A stretch of DNA of 64,000 nucleotides from Aulostomus chinensis (lineage: Eukaryota > Chordata > Actinopteri > Syngnathiformes > Aulostomidae): the NCBI GenBank assembly GCA_037954235.1, contig JBBMOA010000001.1, positions 15,713,980 to 15,777,979 of the forward strand, in the 5' to 3' direction. The notes under the pieces are model-generated. The model ran no database searches and was not told the DNA's origin. It was given only the letters and a program-made list of their open reading frames with translations. Each line of letters starts with the position of its first letter. The stretch's first letter is position 1. Shown here in pieces: positions 51,600 through 61,117 of the stretch. The position numbers were made by a program, and so were the translations under genes.

Positions 51600-51870
51600 T
51601 CGGTGTGTGGCAGCACAGACAGCTGTGAGCTGTCATGCCTAATTGGCAATTGCACAGCCAACCACCGGAGGCGCCCTCACTCATAAGAGGGGCGATTCCC
51701 TCCCTGCCCCATCTCTCTCTCTCTCTCTCTCTCGCTGCTCCTGACGGGTGACGTCATTTCCGCGCCGGATGTTTTGCTTCGGACAGGTAACGCGGCTTGT
51801 CTGCTCACCTGCTGCTCTTGGCTCACGTAGCACTGAGCTAATGATTGTGTATTGTGCTGCAGAGCGGCCG
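51600..51870 (+). promoter_or_regulatory. CpG-bearing segment with CRE and ETS-like sites; possible promoter or LTR
   Basis: A (CT)n run at about 51712-51733 is followed by GGTGACGTCATTTCCGCGCC, which holds a perfect palindromic CRE (TGACGTCA at 51751 region) next to TTCCGC (ETS-like) and several CpGs in otherwise CpG-poor DNA. A CATAAGAGG upstream could be a TATA-like box. GGACAG followed by GTAACG can act as a splice donor, and TGTGCTGCAG downstream as an acceptor. It could be the first exon and promoter of an unseen transcript, or an LTR fragment. Confidence 0.3.
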
Positions 51871-51881
51871 ATTTGGTAATG

Positions 51882-51934
51882 AGAGTCCTGCCAAGTGAAA
51901 TCACTGACATGAATGGATGACTTCAGTCACATGA
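51882..51934 (+). repeat. Direct repeat of about 53 bp, copy 2
   Basis: Copy of 48269-48321 in the same orientation. It ends where the sequence changes after GACTTCAGTCACATGA. Confidence 0.85.
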
Positions 51935-52330
51935 CCCAAACAGCGACCATCAGTCTCCCTCCAATCCTGTACTTGGGTAAACAACAAAAACAGAGTAAAA
52001 GTCTCTGGCAACATATTTGTTTCCTGTAGGGTTTCTTCATGTATGTGTGGTGTACCTGCTTTCCCAGAGGACTGCCATCTTTGTTCTGTGGGCTGACATG
52101 TTTTAGTGTCAGCACAGGTCATAGCGCTGAGACTGAACTCTCATTCTCCTCCAAGTAGTATTTCCACCTCACACTCCTACAGATATTCAAGTGAACAGGG
52201 AACACAAATTTATGCTCAACTTCTCCTGTGTATTCATCCACAGTCACTAAACAACAACCAAACCAAACAAAAGAGGTTTGCTAGCATGGCGATCAGCTGT
52301 AGTTCACCATCTTATCCAGGTCACATGACT

Positions 52331-52580
52331 CAGGAGTAGCGTGGCCGTCTGGCAACCAAAGGGTGGCTGGTTTGATCCTCACTTTCTCCAGTGACCATGT
52401 CAAAGTGTCCTTGAGTAAGATACTGAACCCCTAAATACTTCTGATGAGTAGGTTGGCTCCTTGCATGGCAGCCTTCAGCATCAGTGTGTGAGTGTGTGTG
52501 AATGAGAGGACATTGTTCAGCTCCTTGAGGGCTGCTGAGGTAGAAAGGCTCTGTACAAACTGAGTCCTTTTACCATTTCT
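52331..52580 (+). mobile_element. tRNA-derived SINE (percomorph type)
   Basis: A degenerate tRNA-like head (GTGGCCGTCTGGCAACC, then GGTTTGATCC as a box-B-like element) leads into the conserved body: AAGTGTCCTTGAGTAAGATA, CTGAACCCC, CTTGCATGGCAGCC, AGTGTGTGAGTGTGTGTGAATG. The tail is CTGTACAAACTGAGTCC then TTTTACCATTT. I recognise this order from abundant percomorph SINEs that end in a CCATTTACC-like tail. It is a single, somewhat diverged copy. Confidence 0.8.
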
Positions 52581-52720
52581 TTCCTGCTTCTAGCAGCGCT
52601 GTCGTCACTTCCTGTGACCGTGGGAGGAAAGGGGTCCCCCTTCAGAATAAGTTTTATATCATTATGTTACTTCCTCTTCAACATGCCTTTAGCAGACCAA
52701 CTCAGAGAACAGCTCAGTGA

Positions 52721-52802
52721 GGTAGTGTGGCCGAGCGGTCTAAGGCGCTGGATTAAGGCTCCAGTCTCTGAGGAGGTGTGGGTTCAAATCCCACCACTGC
52801 CA
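52721..52802 (+). tRNA. tRNA-Leu (AAG)
   Basis: 82-nt class II tRNA: acceptor GGTAGTG/CACTGCC fully paired, discriminator A, D-arm GGCCGAGCGGTCTAAGGC, anticodon arm CTGGA-TTAAGGC-TCCAG (AAG), variable arm TCTCTGAGGAGG, T-arm GTGGG-TTCAAAT-CCCAC. It is near consensus. No TTTT follows within 50 bases. Confidence 0.94.
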
Positions 52803-52890
52803 TCATGTCACTGGAGAGGTGTGGCAGGTCTCTCGCAGCCTTTCCTTTCACTTCCACAGGTATCTTCAAACCTGTGACCAAAAGAAGAAG

Positions 52891-53235
52891 TGGGTCCTGA
52901 AAACTCTCCAGCTGGTCCAGAACGCTGCTGCCTGACTAGAACTAGTAGAAGAGACCATGTCTCTCCTGTACTGGCTTCTCTGCATGGCTCCCTGTCACAT
53001 TCAGAATAGAATTCTAAATTCTCCTTCTACCATCAAAGTCCTCAACAGTCAGGCTCCTTCCTACCTGACAGAGCTCCTAGTCCCCTATTATCCAGCTAGA
53101 ACCCTTCGCTCCCAGGATGCAGGGTTACTGGTGGTTCCTAGAGTTCTAAAAGTAGAATGGAGCCAGAGGCTTCAGCTATCAGGCTCCCCTCCTGTGGAAC
53201 CGTCTCCCAGTTTCAGTGCTCACAGTGGTCCTCAG
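52891..53235 (+). pseudogene. C-terminal LINE reverse-transcriptase fragment (L2-like)
   Basis: The frame reads LKTLQLVQNAAA, stop, then MSLLYWLLCMAPCHIQNRIL, KVLNSQAPSYLTELLVPYY and TLRSQDAGLLVVPRVLKV. This is the conserved C-terminal region after the polymerase domain of fish L2-like LINEs (LQxVQNAAAR, L-HWLPV, APSYLxELL, RTLRSxDAGLL-VPR). A TGA after NAAA replaces an arginine-type codon, and the frame later breaks. It is a 5'-truncated dead insertion, in opposite orientation to the fragment at 49507-49680. Confidence 0.85.
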
Positions 53236-53349
53236 TGAGCTCAGGGAGCTTGTGAGGATAACCAGACACATGAAAAACTAGAGGGAACATTGGCTGAAGC
53301 TCAGTGTCTCCTGATGTACATGGCAGGGCAGCTGCTGCTGATGTCATCA

Positions 53350-53880
53350 AAATGAGCCCTGGAATCACAAGGTTTGCTGTGACGAGAGGCACTGACATCA
53401 AGACATGTTTGGAGCTGTTTATGGTTGATGGTTCTGTTCATGCCACTGTCACTAAAAAGAGTCAGCATTGCTGTGACAAACCTCAAAGGAAAAAAAGTCC
53501 ATGGTGACAAGTGGAAAGACATTGATGAGGGACACCTGGATGCTTCTATTGGTGTTCTTCTTCTTCCTGGAGTGTTCAGATCCTGCAGTGAGGCCACTGA
53601 TCGTCTCTGGGACGCATCGACAGGCAGAAATATTTTCCGGGCCACAAGGCCACTTCAGAACTTTCAACGAACATCAAGAGTCCTCAGATTTGACGACAGA
53701 GACACCGGAGCAAGAACTGACAAGCTTGCCCCCATTGGGGATGTCTGGGAAAGATGGGTGCAGCTCCTTGCACCAACATTCAACCCAGGGCCAGAGGTGA
53801 GAGTGGATGAACGTCTTGTCCCTTTCTGAGGAAAATGCCCCTTCCAGCAGTCCATGCCCAGTAACCAGGAAGGACGGCAG
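53350..53880 (+). pseudogene. piggyBac-type (PGBD4-like) transposase remnant
   Basis: Two adjoining frames reconstruct the middle of a piggyBac transposase by motif. The first (about 53361-53470) reads PGITRFAVTRGTDIKTCLEL. After a frame change the second (53470-53829) reads KWKDIDEGHLDASIGVLLLP, GVFRS, LWDASTGRNIFRATRPLQNF, VLRFDD, DKLAPIGDVWERWV and VDERLVPF. The family pattern is GL-LAGVYRS, LWD..TGR.IFRATM, LRFDD, and VDEQLVPFRGRC, in which the D of VDE is the first catalytic aspartate. That aspartate is present, but the next arginine codon is TGA and the frame then continues GKCPFQQSMPS. The second and third catalytic aspartates are missing. It has a frameshift, a nonsense codon and a 3' truncation. 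It sits beside the inner inverted repeat. Confidence 0.85.
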
Positions 53881-53892
53881 AGCAGAGTTTGT

Positions 53893-54215
53893 GTTCTGGC
53901 CTGTTCTGCTTTTCATTTAGTGTTTATATTAAAGTTCTGTTGCTGAAAAAAAGACTTTTATGCCAAACCCAAAGGTTCATTTTATCATTTTTTTAATTGA
54001 AATCAAGGGTTTACTGACTAAAAAAAGGTCCAGAGGCCCACAACAAAATATTCAAATCAATATTTCCATGGATAAGGAAGCCTAACAAGGAAACCAAGAG
54101 ATGGAAACAACTTGGATGATAGAAAATTGTTTTTAGTGAATTTTACAGCTGATTGAAGATGTGGGTCAAAACTGACCGTTACCATAGAGATGGGAACAGA
54201 AAACTCAAATGGAAG
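53893..54215 (+). repeat. Inner inverted repeat, right arm
   Basis: Reverse-complement partner of 48660-48935. Homology ends near GGGAACAGAAAACTC, a few bases before the tRNA-Ala at 54223, which has no counterpart in the left arm. Confidence 0.85.
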
Positions 54216-54222
54216 CTCAAAA

Positions 54223-54295
54223 GGGGACTTAGCTCCAATGGTAGAGTGCTAGCTTAGCATGTGAGAGGTAGAGGGATCCATGCCCTCATTCTCCA
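54223..54295 (+). tRNA. tRNA-Ala (AGC), second type
   Basis: 73 nt: acceptor GGGGACT/ATTCTCC with one mismatch, discriminator A, D-arm TAGCTCCAATGGTAGAGTGC, anticodon loop TTAGCAT (AGC) on stem GCTAGC/GTGAG, T-arm GAGGG-ATCCATG-CCCTC. It resembles the vertebrate tRNA-Ala(AGC) class with a GATCGAT-type T-loop but has several changes in box A and box B, so activity is uncertain. Confidence 0.75.
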
Positions 54296-54943
54296 GATTA
54301 CTTCAGCTTGTTCTGTTGATCAGAGGAGCTGCTGGGTGATGAATGCTGATGTTTGTCCACTGGTGTGATAAAGTGTCCCCTGTTACTGAGATGTGGATGA
54401 ACACCTGCTCAGGTCAAAGCTGCAATCAAACCAGGGACTCTGAACCTCCCACACAGTGAAGGAGTTTGTCCTGCAGGTTGATGGACGCTTATTAAGTTCT
54501 ATCTTTGATCAAATATAAGAAATGTAAAATAATTCAACATTGATTGCATTTCCCTCCTTTCTTTGGTGCCCTCAGACTTTCTGAGAACTGTAGGAGGAAC
54601 TGCCCACTATTCTGTGTTTCTTCTGCTCAGTGGAGGAAGGAACGAAGGACCGGAGCTCTAAGATTTTCAGTTCCTACATCAGTGAATGGACTTTCTGTGC
54701 TGCAAGGAACCAAAGCTACTAAGGAGGATTACAGTTTGTCCTTGCAGGAGTCAGTGACTTAATAGAGTCTAACAAAGGGTTGGACCTGAATGAGACAGTC
54801 ACCCTTCAACATGGGGCCATGGCAGAGTGAACCAAGAACACTACAATGGGGGTGAGAGTGGAGCCATGATGGATTCACAGTTCATCACCTCCACCATCAT
54901 GTGGACCACCTGATCACCTCTCCCTCAACCTCTAAATAACTCA
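54296..54943. other. No gene recognised
   Basis: A 72-codon open frame at 54544-54762 has no clear family features. Confidence 0.4.
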
Positions 54944-55015
54944 TTCCCTGACCGGGAATCGAACGCGGGCTGCGGCGGTGAAAGCGCCGAATCCTAGCCA
55001 CTAGACCACCAGGGA
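54944..55015 (-). tRNA. tRNA-Glu (TTC)
   Basis: 72 nt on the minus strand: acceptor TCCCTGG/TCAGGGA, discriminator A, D-arm TGGTCTAGTGGCTAGGA, anticodon arm CGGCG-CTTTCAC-CGCCG (TTC), T-loop TTCGATT. One base of the T stem is mismatched (CCGCG against CCCGG). No TTTT lies just downstream. Confidence 0.9.
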
Positions 55016-56499
55016 CCACACTGACCTCGCCAACAACAGAGACTATACACAATGACTCAAGAACACAGGACTCTGTGGTCTCAGCTTGAGATGCAGAGGG
55101 TCCACCAAGACCACCAGACACCTCAGCCTCCTAAAGACAGTCCACCCCCAGGATCCTGCCCCCCTCTGCTCCAACTCAGCCCTCCATTCATAACTGACTT
55201 TGTCTCAGTCTCTTCCCAATGCCAGTCACTGAAACACTGACAATGTGATGGGGGCTTCCTGTCTTTATTACATTTTCTTCAAAGGATCCCGTGTGTCTTC
55301 TTTCTCTCTGTCTGTACTGGAGTGTGGTACCAGGCCCAGCTTGAACGGGTGACTGTGTCTGAGTGGGTTGAGGCTGGGCTGCAGGTATTGGGAGGTTTGA
55401 ACCCATCTGTGAGGCTCCAGGTGGAGCGATCACCTGTGAGGGTCCAGGGACAGCAGGAAGCTGCACAGATGGTAAAGACATGGAGGGGAGACAGGTGGTG
55501 CTGGAGCAGTGACAGGAAGTGTCTGGCATTTTGGTTCATCCTGTGAGCTGACGTGAGGTTGTGGTTTTGCCTCCAGCCTCACCTCCTCATCAGTGTTCAA
55601 AAGGTTCAAAGGTGAAAAAATGGGATTCAACCAAACAGCTGGAATGAAGAGTTGGTAACACTTGCAGAGCTGCAGGGAGCTGGACAGGTCTCACCGTGGG
55701 GGGATTTGTCCCACAGATCCTGCTGAAGTGGCTCCTTCTCCTGAGACCTGCAATGCTGGCTGGACCTTTGGAAAAAGAACACAACAAATCTTCATAAACA
55801 TTTACTTCAGCAGGAACACACAAGAAGGTGGGACTGGTTCCTTTTTCATGTTCACTATTTTGTCGTCTTGGTTCATGTTTTGGTTGTCAAAGTTAATTCT
55901 GAATATTTGTGGAAAGTTCGCCTGCCTTTACTTGTACCAATACTTCCTTTAGTAACAAATTAAAAAGCTCAAGCTAAACTTCAGTCAGGACAACCATTCT
56001 TTCTCATTCTTCGACCTCTGTTTTATGTCCATGACCATCCTGTCTGTCACCTTTGGTGATGGAGACATCAGTTGATGACATCAGCAACGGTCCTCAACCT
56101 AACTGCCTCTGCCAGAAGTGAGCTGTCATCTGTCTCAGGGGACACAGTCGGGTGGACCGGGGCGGATGAGGGCCTGCTGCTTCCTTGAAATATTTCTAAA
56201 TATTTCAGTTGCAACTGTATAGTGATGGTGGCTCAGTTTAGAGCTGTCAATCAATGTTAATAACTGATCTTAGCATCTGGAGATTATTTTAGGAACACAA
56301 ATACTTTTACTTCATTCTGAGGATGAGCAGACGTTCAATATAATTCTCATTTCCTGGTCAAAGACCCCTGCTAGTCAGAGAGGATCTGGGCTGGATTGGA
56401 AAGCTTCTGAGAGGAAAACCTTCACTCTGGACTGGACTGAGAACGGAGCAGCCTCAGCTTCCTGGAGCCTGACTTGCCTCTGTGGTCTAAGGCTGTGTG
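55016..56499. other. No gene established; proline-rich open frames on the minus strand
   Basis: Minus-strand frames at 55188-55529 (113 codons, Pro/Ser/Gln-rich) and 55430-55630 (DEEVRLEAKPQPHVSSQDEP) could be remnants of a low-complexity tail, but no splice structure or family is recognisable. Around 55880-55920 there is a short copy of a segment found near 44550. The rest is unremarkable. Confidence 0.35.
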
Positions 56500-56795
56500 G
56501 GCTGACATCACAGTGAAACTACTGAGATCACAGAGCCTTTGAGATCACAGGCTGACTTCCTTTTTATCCCTAAAATGAAGAATAAAAATGTTGTGTCTGT
56601 GTTTGTGTTGCTGCATCAGTTAAACAGTGACTCTGACAGAGGGGATGAAGCTCAGTGGTAGAGCGCATGCTTCGCATGTATGAGGCCCCGGGTTCAATCC
56701 CCGGCATCTCCAGCTGGTCCTTTGGAGCCTTCATCTTATCAGCTAAATTGATCCATAAATGTGACAACAGTTGATAACAAACTACCAGAAGAGAA
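56500..56795 (+). repeat. Right arm of the inverted duplication carrying a tRNA-Ala
   Basis: Reverse-complement match to 44585-44820 plus 46048-46112. It lacks the Penelope-like element: GATCACAGGCTGA is followed within a few bases by CCCTAAAATGAAG. Confidence 0.85.
56641..56712 (+). tRNA. tRNA-Ala (CGC)
   Basis: 72 nt: acceptor GGGGATG/CATCTCC, all pairs formed (one G-T), discriminator A, D-arm AAGCTCAGTGGTAGAGC, anticodon arm CATGC-TTCGCAT-GTATG with CGC at 34-36, T-arm CCGGG-TTCAATC-CCCGG. It is intact by structure, unlike its inverted partner at 44679, which reads AGC and has G33. Confidence 0.93.
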
Positions 56796-58009
56796 ACCAG
56801 TCTGTTGCGTATCAAAGTATTTGTAGCAGGGTCAGTGTGACTGTGAGCCTTCATAGCCAGCATGAAGGAGCTGGTTTTATCTTTGCTGGGGAAATCCCAC
56901 ACACAGCTGCTCTCAGTTCCAAATGTGTGTGTCCTCACTCCTCCGTCCTCCTGCTGCCCTCAGAATACAGACACAATTCAACCTGGCAAGTTTGGAGCAT
57001 AGAAGTGCTCCTGAAGAGATGTGTGTCAGCCCACAGCTGGCTGTTCTTACCTGGAACCTCAAGATGAAACTGCTTCCACAGATTGGAAATGAATCTGATG
57101 TTGACTTTTGGACAAATCACCTGTTCATCAGTTCATCATCACTTCCATCCATTTCTACTGCTTATCTTGTTATAGAAAGGAGTCTATCTGCTGTGTGACT
57201 GAGGCAGTTACTGTGAGCTGCTGCATGTCTCAGTGTGTGTGTGTGGGGGGGGGGGCTGTGTGTGACTGGTCGGCTGCCAAGGATTATTGATGAGATCAAT
57301 CATGATCAGCTCTGAGATCACGGCACAGAAGAAGGAGACTTTTTGATTTTTGGGGGTTCAGTTTCTAAGTCAGACACATCATCACAATTTGAAGTTTTCC
57401 TCCAGTAAAAAACAAAACCAAACAAAAACATGATTTGACTTTTGATGTCTCCATTTTTTGGAAATTGTGAGTCCAACAAGCAGGAGGCCGTTTGAGCTTG
57501 GAAACTGTGAAGCATCACCAGTAACTGCTGGTTAATTTACAGTTGTTTCCTCCAAAAAGTTTAAAATGAACTCAATGCTGAATCCCTCATCGTCATCACT
57601 GAGCTGCAGAATTGGTCCATGCAGGAGGCTGAGCAGGTCTTCCTCTCTGGTCCAGTGTCTCAGCACAGGTCAGAGTAGAGAATTAAAACATGAACACAAA
57701 TCTTTATCAGCTGTTTACTGATATCAGTGACTACCTTCAAGTAAGAGTGTTAGTGAATGGACCCTTTTTAAAGTTTATGTTATAATGTTTGAAAAATGAA
57801 GCTCACAAAAACACTATAAAAGTGTTTGTGGTAAAATGATTCCAGTAGATTTTATTGCCATTTTAAGAGTTCAAGCATATTTTGGTGACATTGTTTGATA
57901 TCATGACTCACAGTTACTTTAGCAGGACCATCGGGACATGAAATCTTCCTCATCATCCCATATCGACCCTCAACCCCTCACACAGAACCAGGAGCCCTCA
58001 ACTGAAGGA
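56796..58009. other. No gene recognised
   Basis: Includes a G run (57244-57255) next to a short GT repeat and AT-rich stretches at 57700-57900. Open frames are short and overlapping on both strands with no domain signature. Confidence 0.4.
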
Positions 58010-58265
58010 ACCTTTAAAACTGAGAAGTTGGACAGAAAGCAGTATTTTGGTGGAATGAACCTTTAAAACTATAAATTAGAAAGTATTTTGGTGGAACGAA
58101 CCTTTAAAACTATAAATTAGAAAGTATTTTGGTGGAACGAACCTTTAAAACTATAAATTAGAAAGTATTTTGGTGGAACGAACCTTTAAAACTATAAATT
58201 AGAAAGTATTTTGGTGGAATGAACCTTTAAAACTATAAATTAGAAAGTATTTGGTGGAATTGGAA
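58010..58265 (+). repeat. 41-bp minisatellite, about six copies
   Basis: The unit AACCTTTAAAACTATAAATT followed by AGAAAGTATTTTGGTGGAAC recurs at 58058, 58099, 58140, 58181 and 58222, with degenerate partial copies at both ends. The copies are nearly identical. Confidence 0.95.
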
Positions 58266-59589
58266 GAAACCATTTATACTATAGTTAGAAAGGAGTATTT
58301 TGCTGTCATCTAATTCGATAGGTGGCGCTGTCACCAAAAAGCTAAAGTCCGCGAGAAAGCCGCGATTGGCTTTCCCATCCATCAATCGAACTGATCAATC
58401 AGCTTATCTACAGCTGCTCCGCATCAGCTGATCAAATCCCTCACTTCTGATTGACCCCTCTCAACTTAAATGTCACCCGGCCTCAACGACCGCTCTGCTA
58501 GCTTCTGGCTATGCTGCTCTGCCTGCTGCTATCTGCTGCCATTTCCTGTACAATTGCTCCTGCTCGCAACTTGCTACCCTCCACCTCCCCAGCTCCACCT
58601 TGTCCTGTATACATGTCATAGTTCATTCCATGTCATGTTGCTGCTCTGTTCACGGGGGTATGTTTGCTCTTCCAGTCTTAAACTGGGAGAACCTTCCCTC
58701 ATGCTGCTGGTCCCCTGTTTCATGGTGCTCATGAAAAATTCTCAGGGGACTCCTCTGAACAGAGCCGTACCACCAGTTTGTGCTAGAATAAACAATCAAG
58801 CACATTATCATCCCATTGTTTCTTGACGTGAATGGACCTGACAGAACTTGTGTTCCTCAATAAAAATGCAGAAATGAATCACTTTTTAGTCTTTTATTTT
58901 ATATGATTCAACACTTAAGTTCACAAAATTCCATAGAGAAGTTGAAAATTTCAGTTCTGAATTTTTTTATAGACAAATTTGCTCCATTTTACATAGCGAC
59001 TCATTTCAGCATTTACACAAACAAATTGAACAAATGAAATTCTACAACGATGAGATGATATTTGAAGGAAAGGATGAGCGATTAAATGTTATTTCACAGG
59101 CTGATGTTGGGTTAGCAGTATGGAAGCTTTTCCATCTTTTTTCAGTTTGTTTACCTGCAATGATTGAGAACTCCTGCAGGGGTCGCTATTGAGTGGCCAA
59201 CACAGTGTCAAAACAGTGCCGACACAGTTAGTGTAGTGTGTCAGTTCACTCCTTAAGGGATCATCATCCAATCACTACCTTGCAGTCCTCATCCATGCTG
59301 AGGAGGACAGACCTGAATCCTGTCTCCCTTTAACGTCACATGGAGTTTGGTACTCTTTCAAGATGAACCTCACTTCTGACTTCCTTTGCTCAACGGTTCA
59401 AGGAGTTGGGAGTCCTCATCTATTTAATTCTAACATGGATAGAAAAGAGAACGTCTGCTGGCCCAAGGGATTCGTTTCAGCTCAGCTTCAACAACCTTTG
59501 ACAACCTGAGTTCTTGGGAATCAAACATCTGTTTCATTTTAACGTCGTTGTAAAGTCTATAAAAAAGTTCATGTCAAGAAGTTCTCTTT
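58266..59589. other. No gene established
   Basis: 58310-58860 has more G+C and CpG than its surroundings. It contains TCAATCAGCTTATCTACAGC, a 118-codon open frame (58470-58826) and an AATAAA at about 58788. It may be a transposon or an exon that I do not recognise. The rest (58860-59589) is AT-rich without features. Confidence 0.35.
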
Positions 59590-60285
59590 GAATGCAGCAG
59601 AAACCTTCATCAGGAGGGTTACCAGGGTCAGGGCTCAGCAGGAATACAAACAAGAGACAATCAGGAACAACCTTCATCAGGTGGGTTACCAGGGTCAGGG
59701 GTCAGCAGGAATACAAACAAGAGACAATCAGGAACAACCTTCATCAGGAGGGTTACCAGGGTCAGGGGTCAGCAGGAATACAAACATGAGAGAATCAGGA
59801 ACAACCTTCATCAGGAGGGTTACCAGGGTCAGGGGTCAGCAGGAATACAAACATGAGACAATCAGGAACAACCTTCATCTGGAGGGTTACCAGGGTCAGG
59901 GGTCAGCAGGAATACAAACAAGAGACAATCAGGAACAACCTTCATCAGGAGGGTTACCAGGGTCTGGGGTCAGCAGGAATACAAACATGAGACAATCAGG
60001 AACAACCTTCATCAGGAGGGTTACCAGGGTCAGGGGTCAGCAGGAATACAAACATGAGACAATCAGGAACAACCTTCATCTGGAGGGTTACCAGGGTCAG
60101 GGGTCAGCAGGAATACAAACAAGAGACAATCAGGAACAACCTTCATCAGGAGGGTTACCAGGGTCAGGGGTCAGCAGGAATACAAACAAGAGACAATCAG
60201 GAACAACCTTCATCAGGAGGGTTACCAGGGTCAGGGGTCAGCAGGAATACAAACATGAGACAATCAGGAACAACCTTCATCTGGA
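59590..60285 (+). repeat. 67-bp minisatellite, about 10.4 copies
   Basis: The unit contains CCTTCATCAGGAGGGTTACC, AGGGTCAGGGGTCAGCAGGA and ATACAAACATGAGACAATCA. Unit starts run from 59604 to 60274 in exact 67-bp steps. Because 67 is not a multiple of three and the unit has no stop codon in any plus-strand frame, all three frames stay open. This produces a 240-codon frame (59588-60310) that repeats every 67 codons and is not a gene. Confidence 0.97.
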
Positions 60286-60943
60286 AAAGCTGAGAAAGCC
60301 TGAATCTTGAAGCTGTCTGGGGAACTGAGCCTCAGGGAATCAACCTCCGCTGGTTGGGCTCAGGAGCTGTACAGAGAAACTCAACACTCCTTTTCTGGGC
60401 AGGGAGAGACCAGCAAGGATGCACTCAAGTAGCTCGTCCTTCAGGAGACAAACTCCACATTTGAAGCACCTTCAAGTCCATCAGGCTCGTGGCTCAAAAC
60501 TGGAGAAAAGAAATCACAAAGATGTGGTGGTTATGAGCCTCAGCAGGAAGCAAACGCTCACCTTAGCTGGACAGTTTAAAGACACAGGAGGTTCTGATGG
60601 AGGCCTCAGGCACCACCTTGCAGGAAGTCCCTCTGCACCCACGTTTCAGGGACATTGTCTTTACAAACTGCAGTGAACTTTAGATGTGCTGGTTTATAGT
60701 ATTTCACTGTAACAGTTATGAATGAAACAAACTAAAAATAATCAGTATTTTGTGAAACTGTCCATCATGTCTGATAAACTTTGATGACACTTTGGGGCCC
60801 AACATCTCTCCGAGGGCCTCCTCCAGTTGGTCTGAAGTCCCATCAAACACCAGAGAGCAAAGCAAATATGAATAAATCAATTCTGAGGAAGTTCTGGGGA
60901 GAACCTACGGTGTTGTTCTGAAGCTCTGCTTCTATGTTCCTAC
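60286..60943. other. No further exon recognised downstream of the LRR exons
   Basis: On the minus strand this is the region downstream of the LRR exon at 60944-61117. I found no additional LRR exon and no B30.2 domain here. Confidence 0.4.
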
Positions 60944-61117
60944 CTGAGAGTCTCCAGCCTCCAGTGAGGATCCTTCAGTCCAGCAGACAGCAGCTCCACT
61001 CCTGGGCCTCCTGGATGATTGAGGCTCAGGTGCAGCTCTCTCAGGTGGGAGGGGTTGGAGCTCAGAGCCGAGGCCAGAGAAGTAAAACCTTCCTCTCTGA
61101 TCCCACAACCTAAAAGG
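60944..61117 (-). CDS. LRR exon of a teleost NLR (NLRC3/NLRP-like) gene
   Basis: A 174-bp exon on the minus strand, bounded by an acceptor (ttaactgcag) and a donor (gtagga). It reads LLGCGIREEGFTSLASALSS, then SHLRELHLSLNHPGGPGVEL and LSAGLKDPHWRLETL. This is the 58-residue ribonuclease-inhibitor-type leucine-rich repeat cassette (LRELxLSxN, GVxLLSAGL, DPHxxLETL) found as repeated 174-bp exons in the fish-expanded NLR family, cytosolic innate immune sensors with FISNA-NACHT and often B30.2 domains. Its reading phase equals that of the exon at 62384-62557, so the two can be spliced in frame. The NACHT exon would lie beyond 64000. There is no visible disruption. Confidence 0.85.

Noticed and set aside
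52331..52375. A further tRNA gene at the SINE head
   Set aside because: The box-A and box-B-like words are degenerate, no cloverleaf forms, and the downstream body is a SINE.
59588..60310. 240-codon protein-coding gene
   Set aside because: It lies entirely in the 67-bp minisatellite and repeats every 67 codons. The other two frames are also open.
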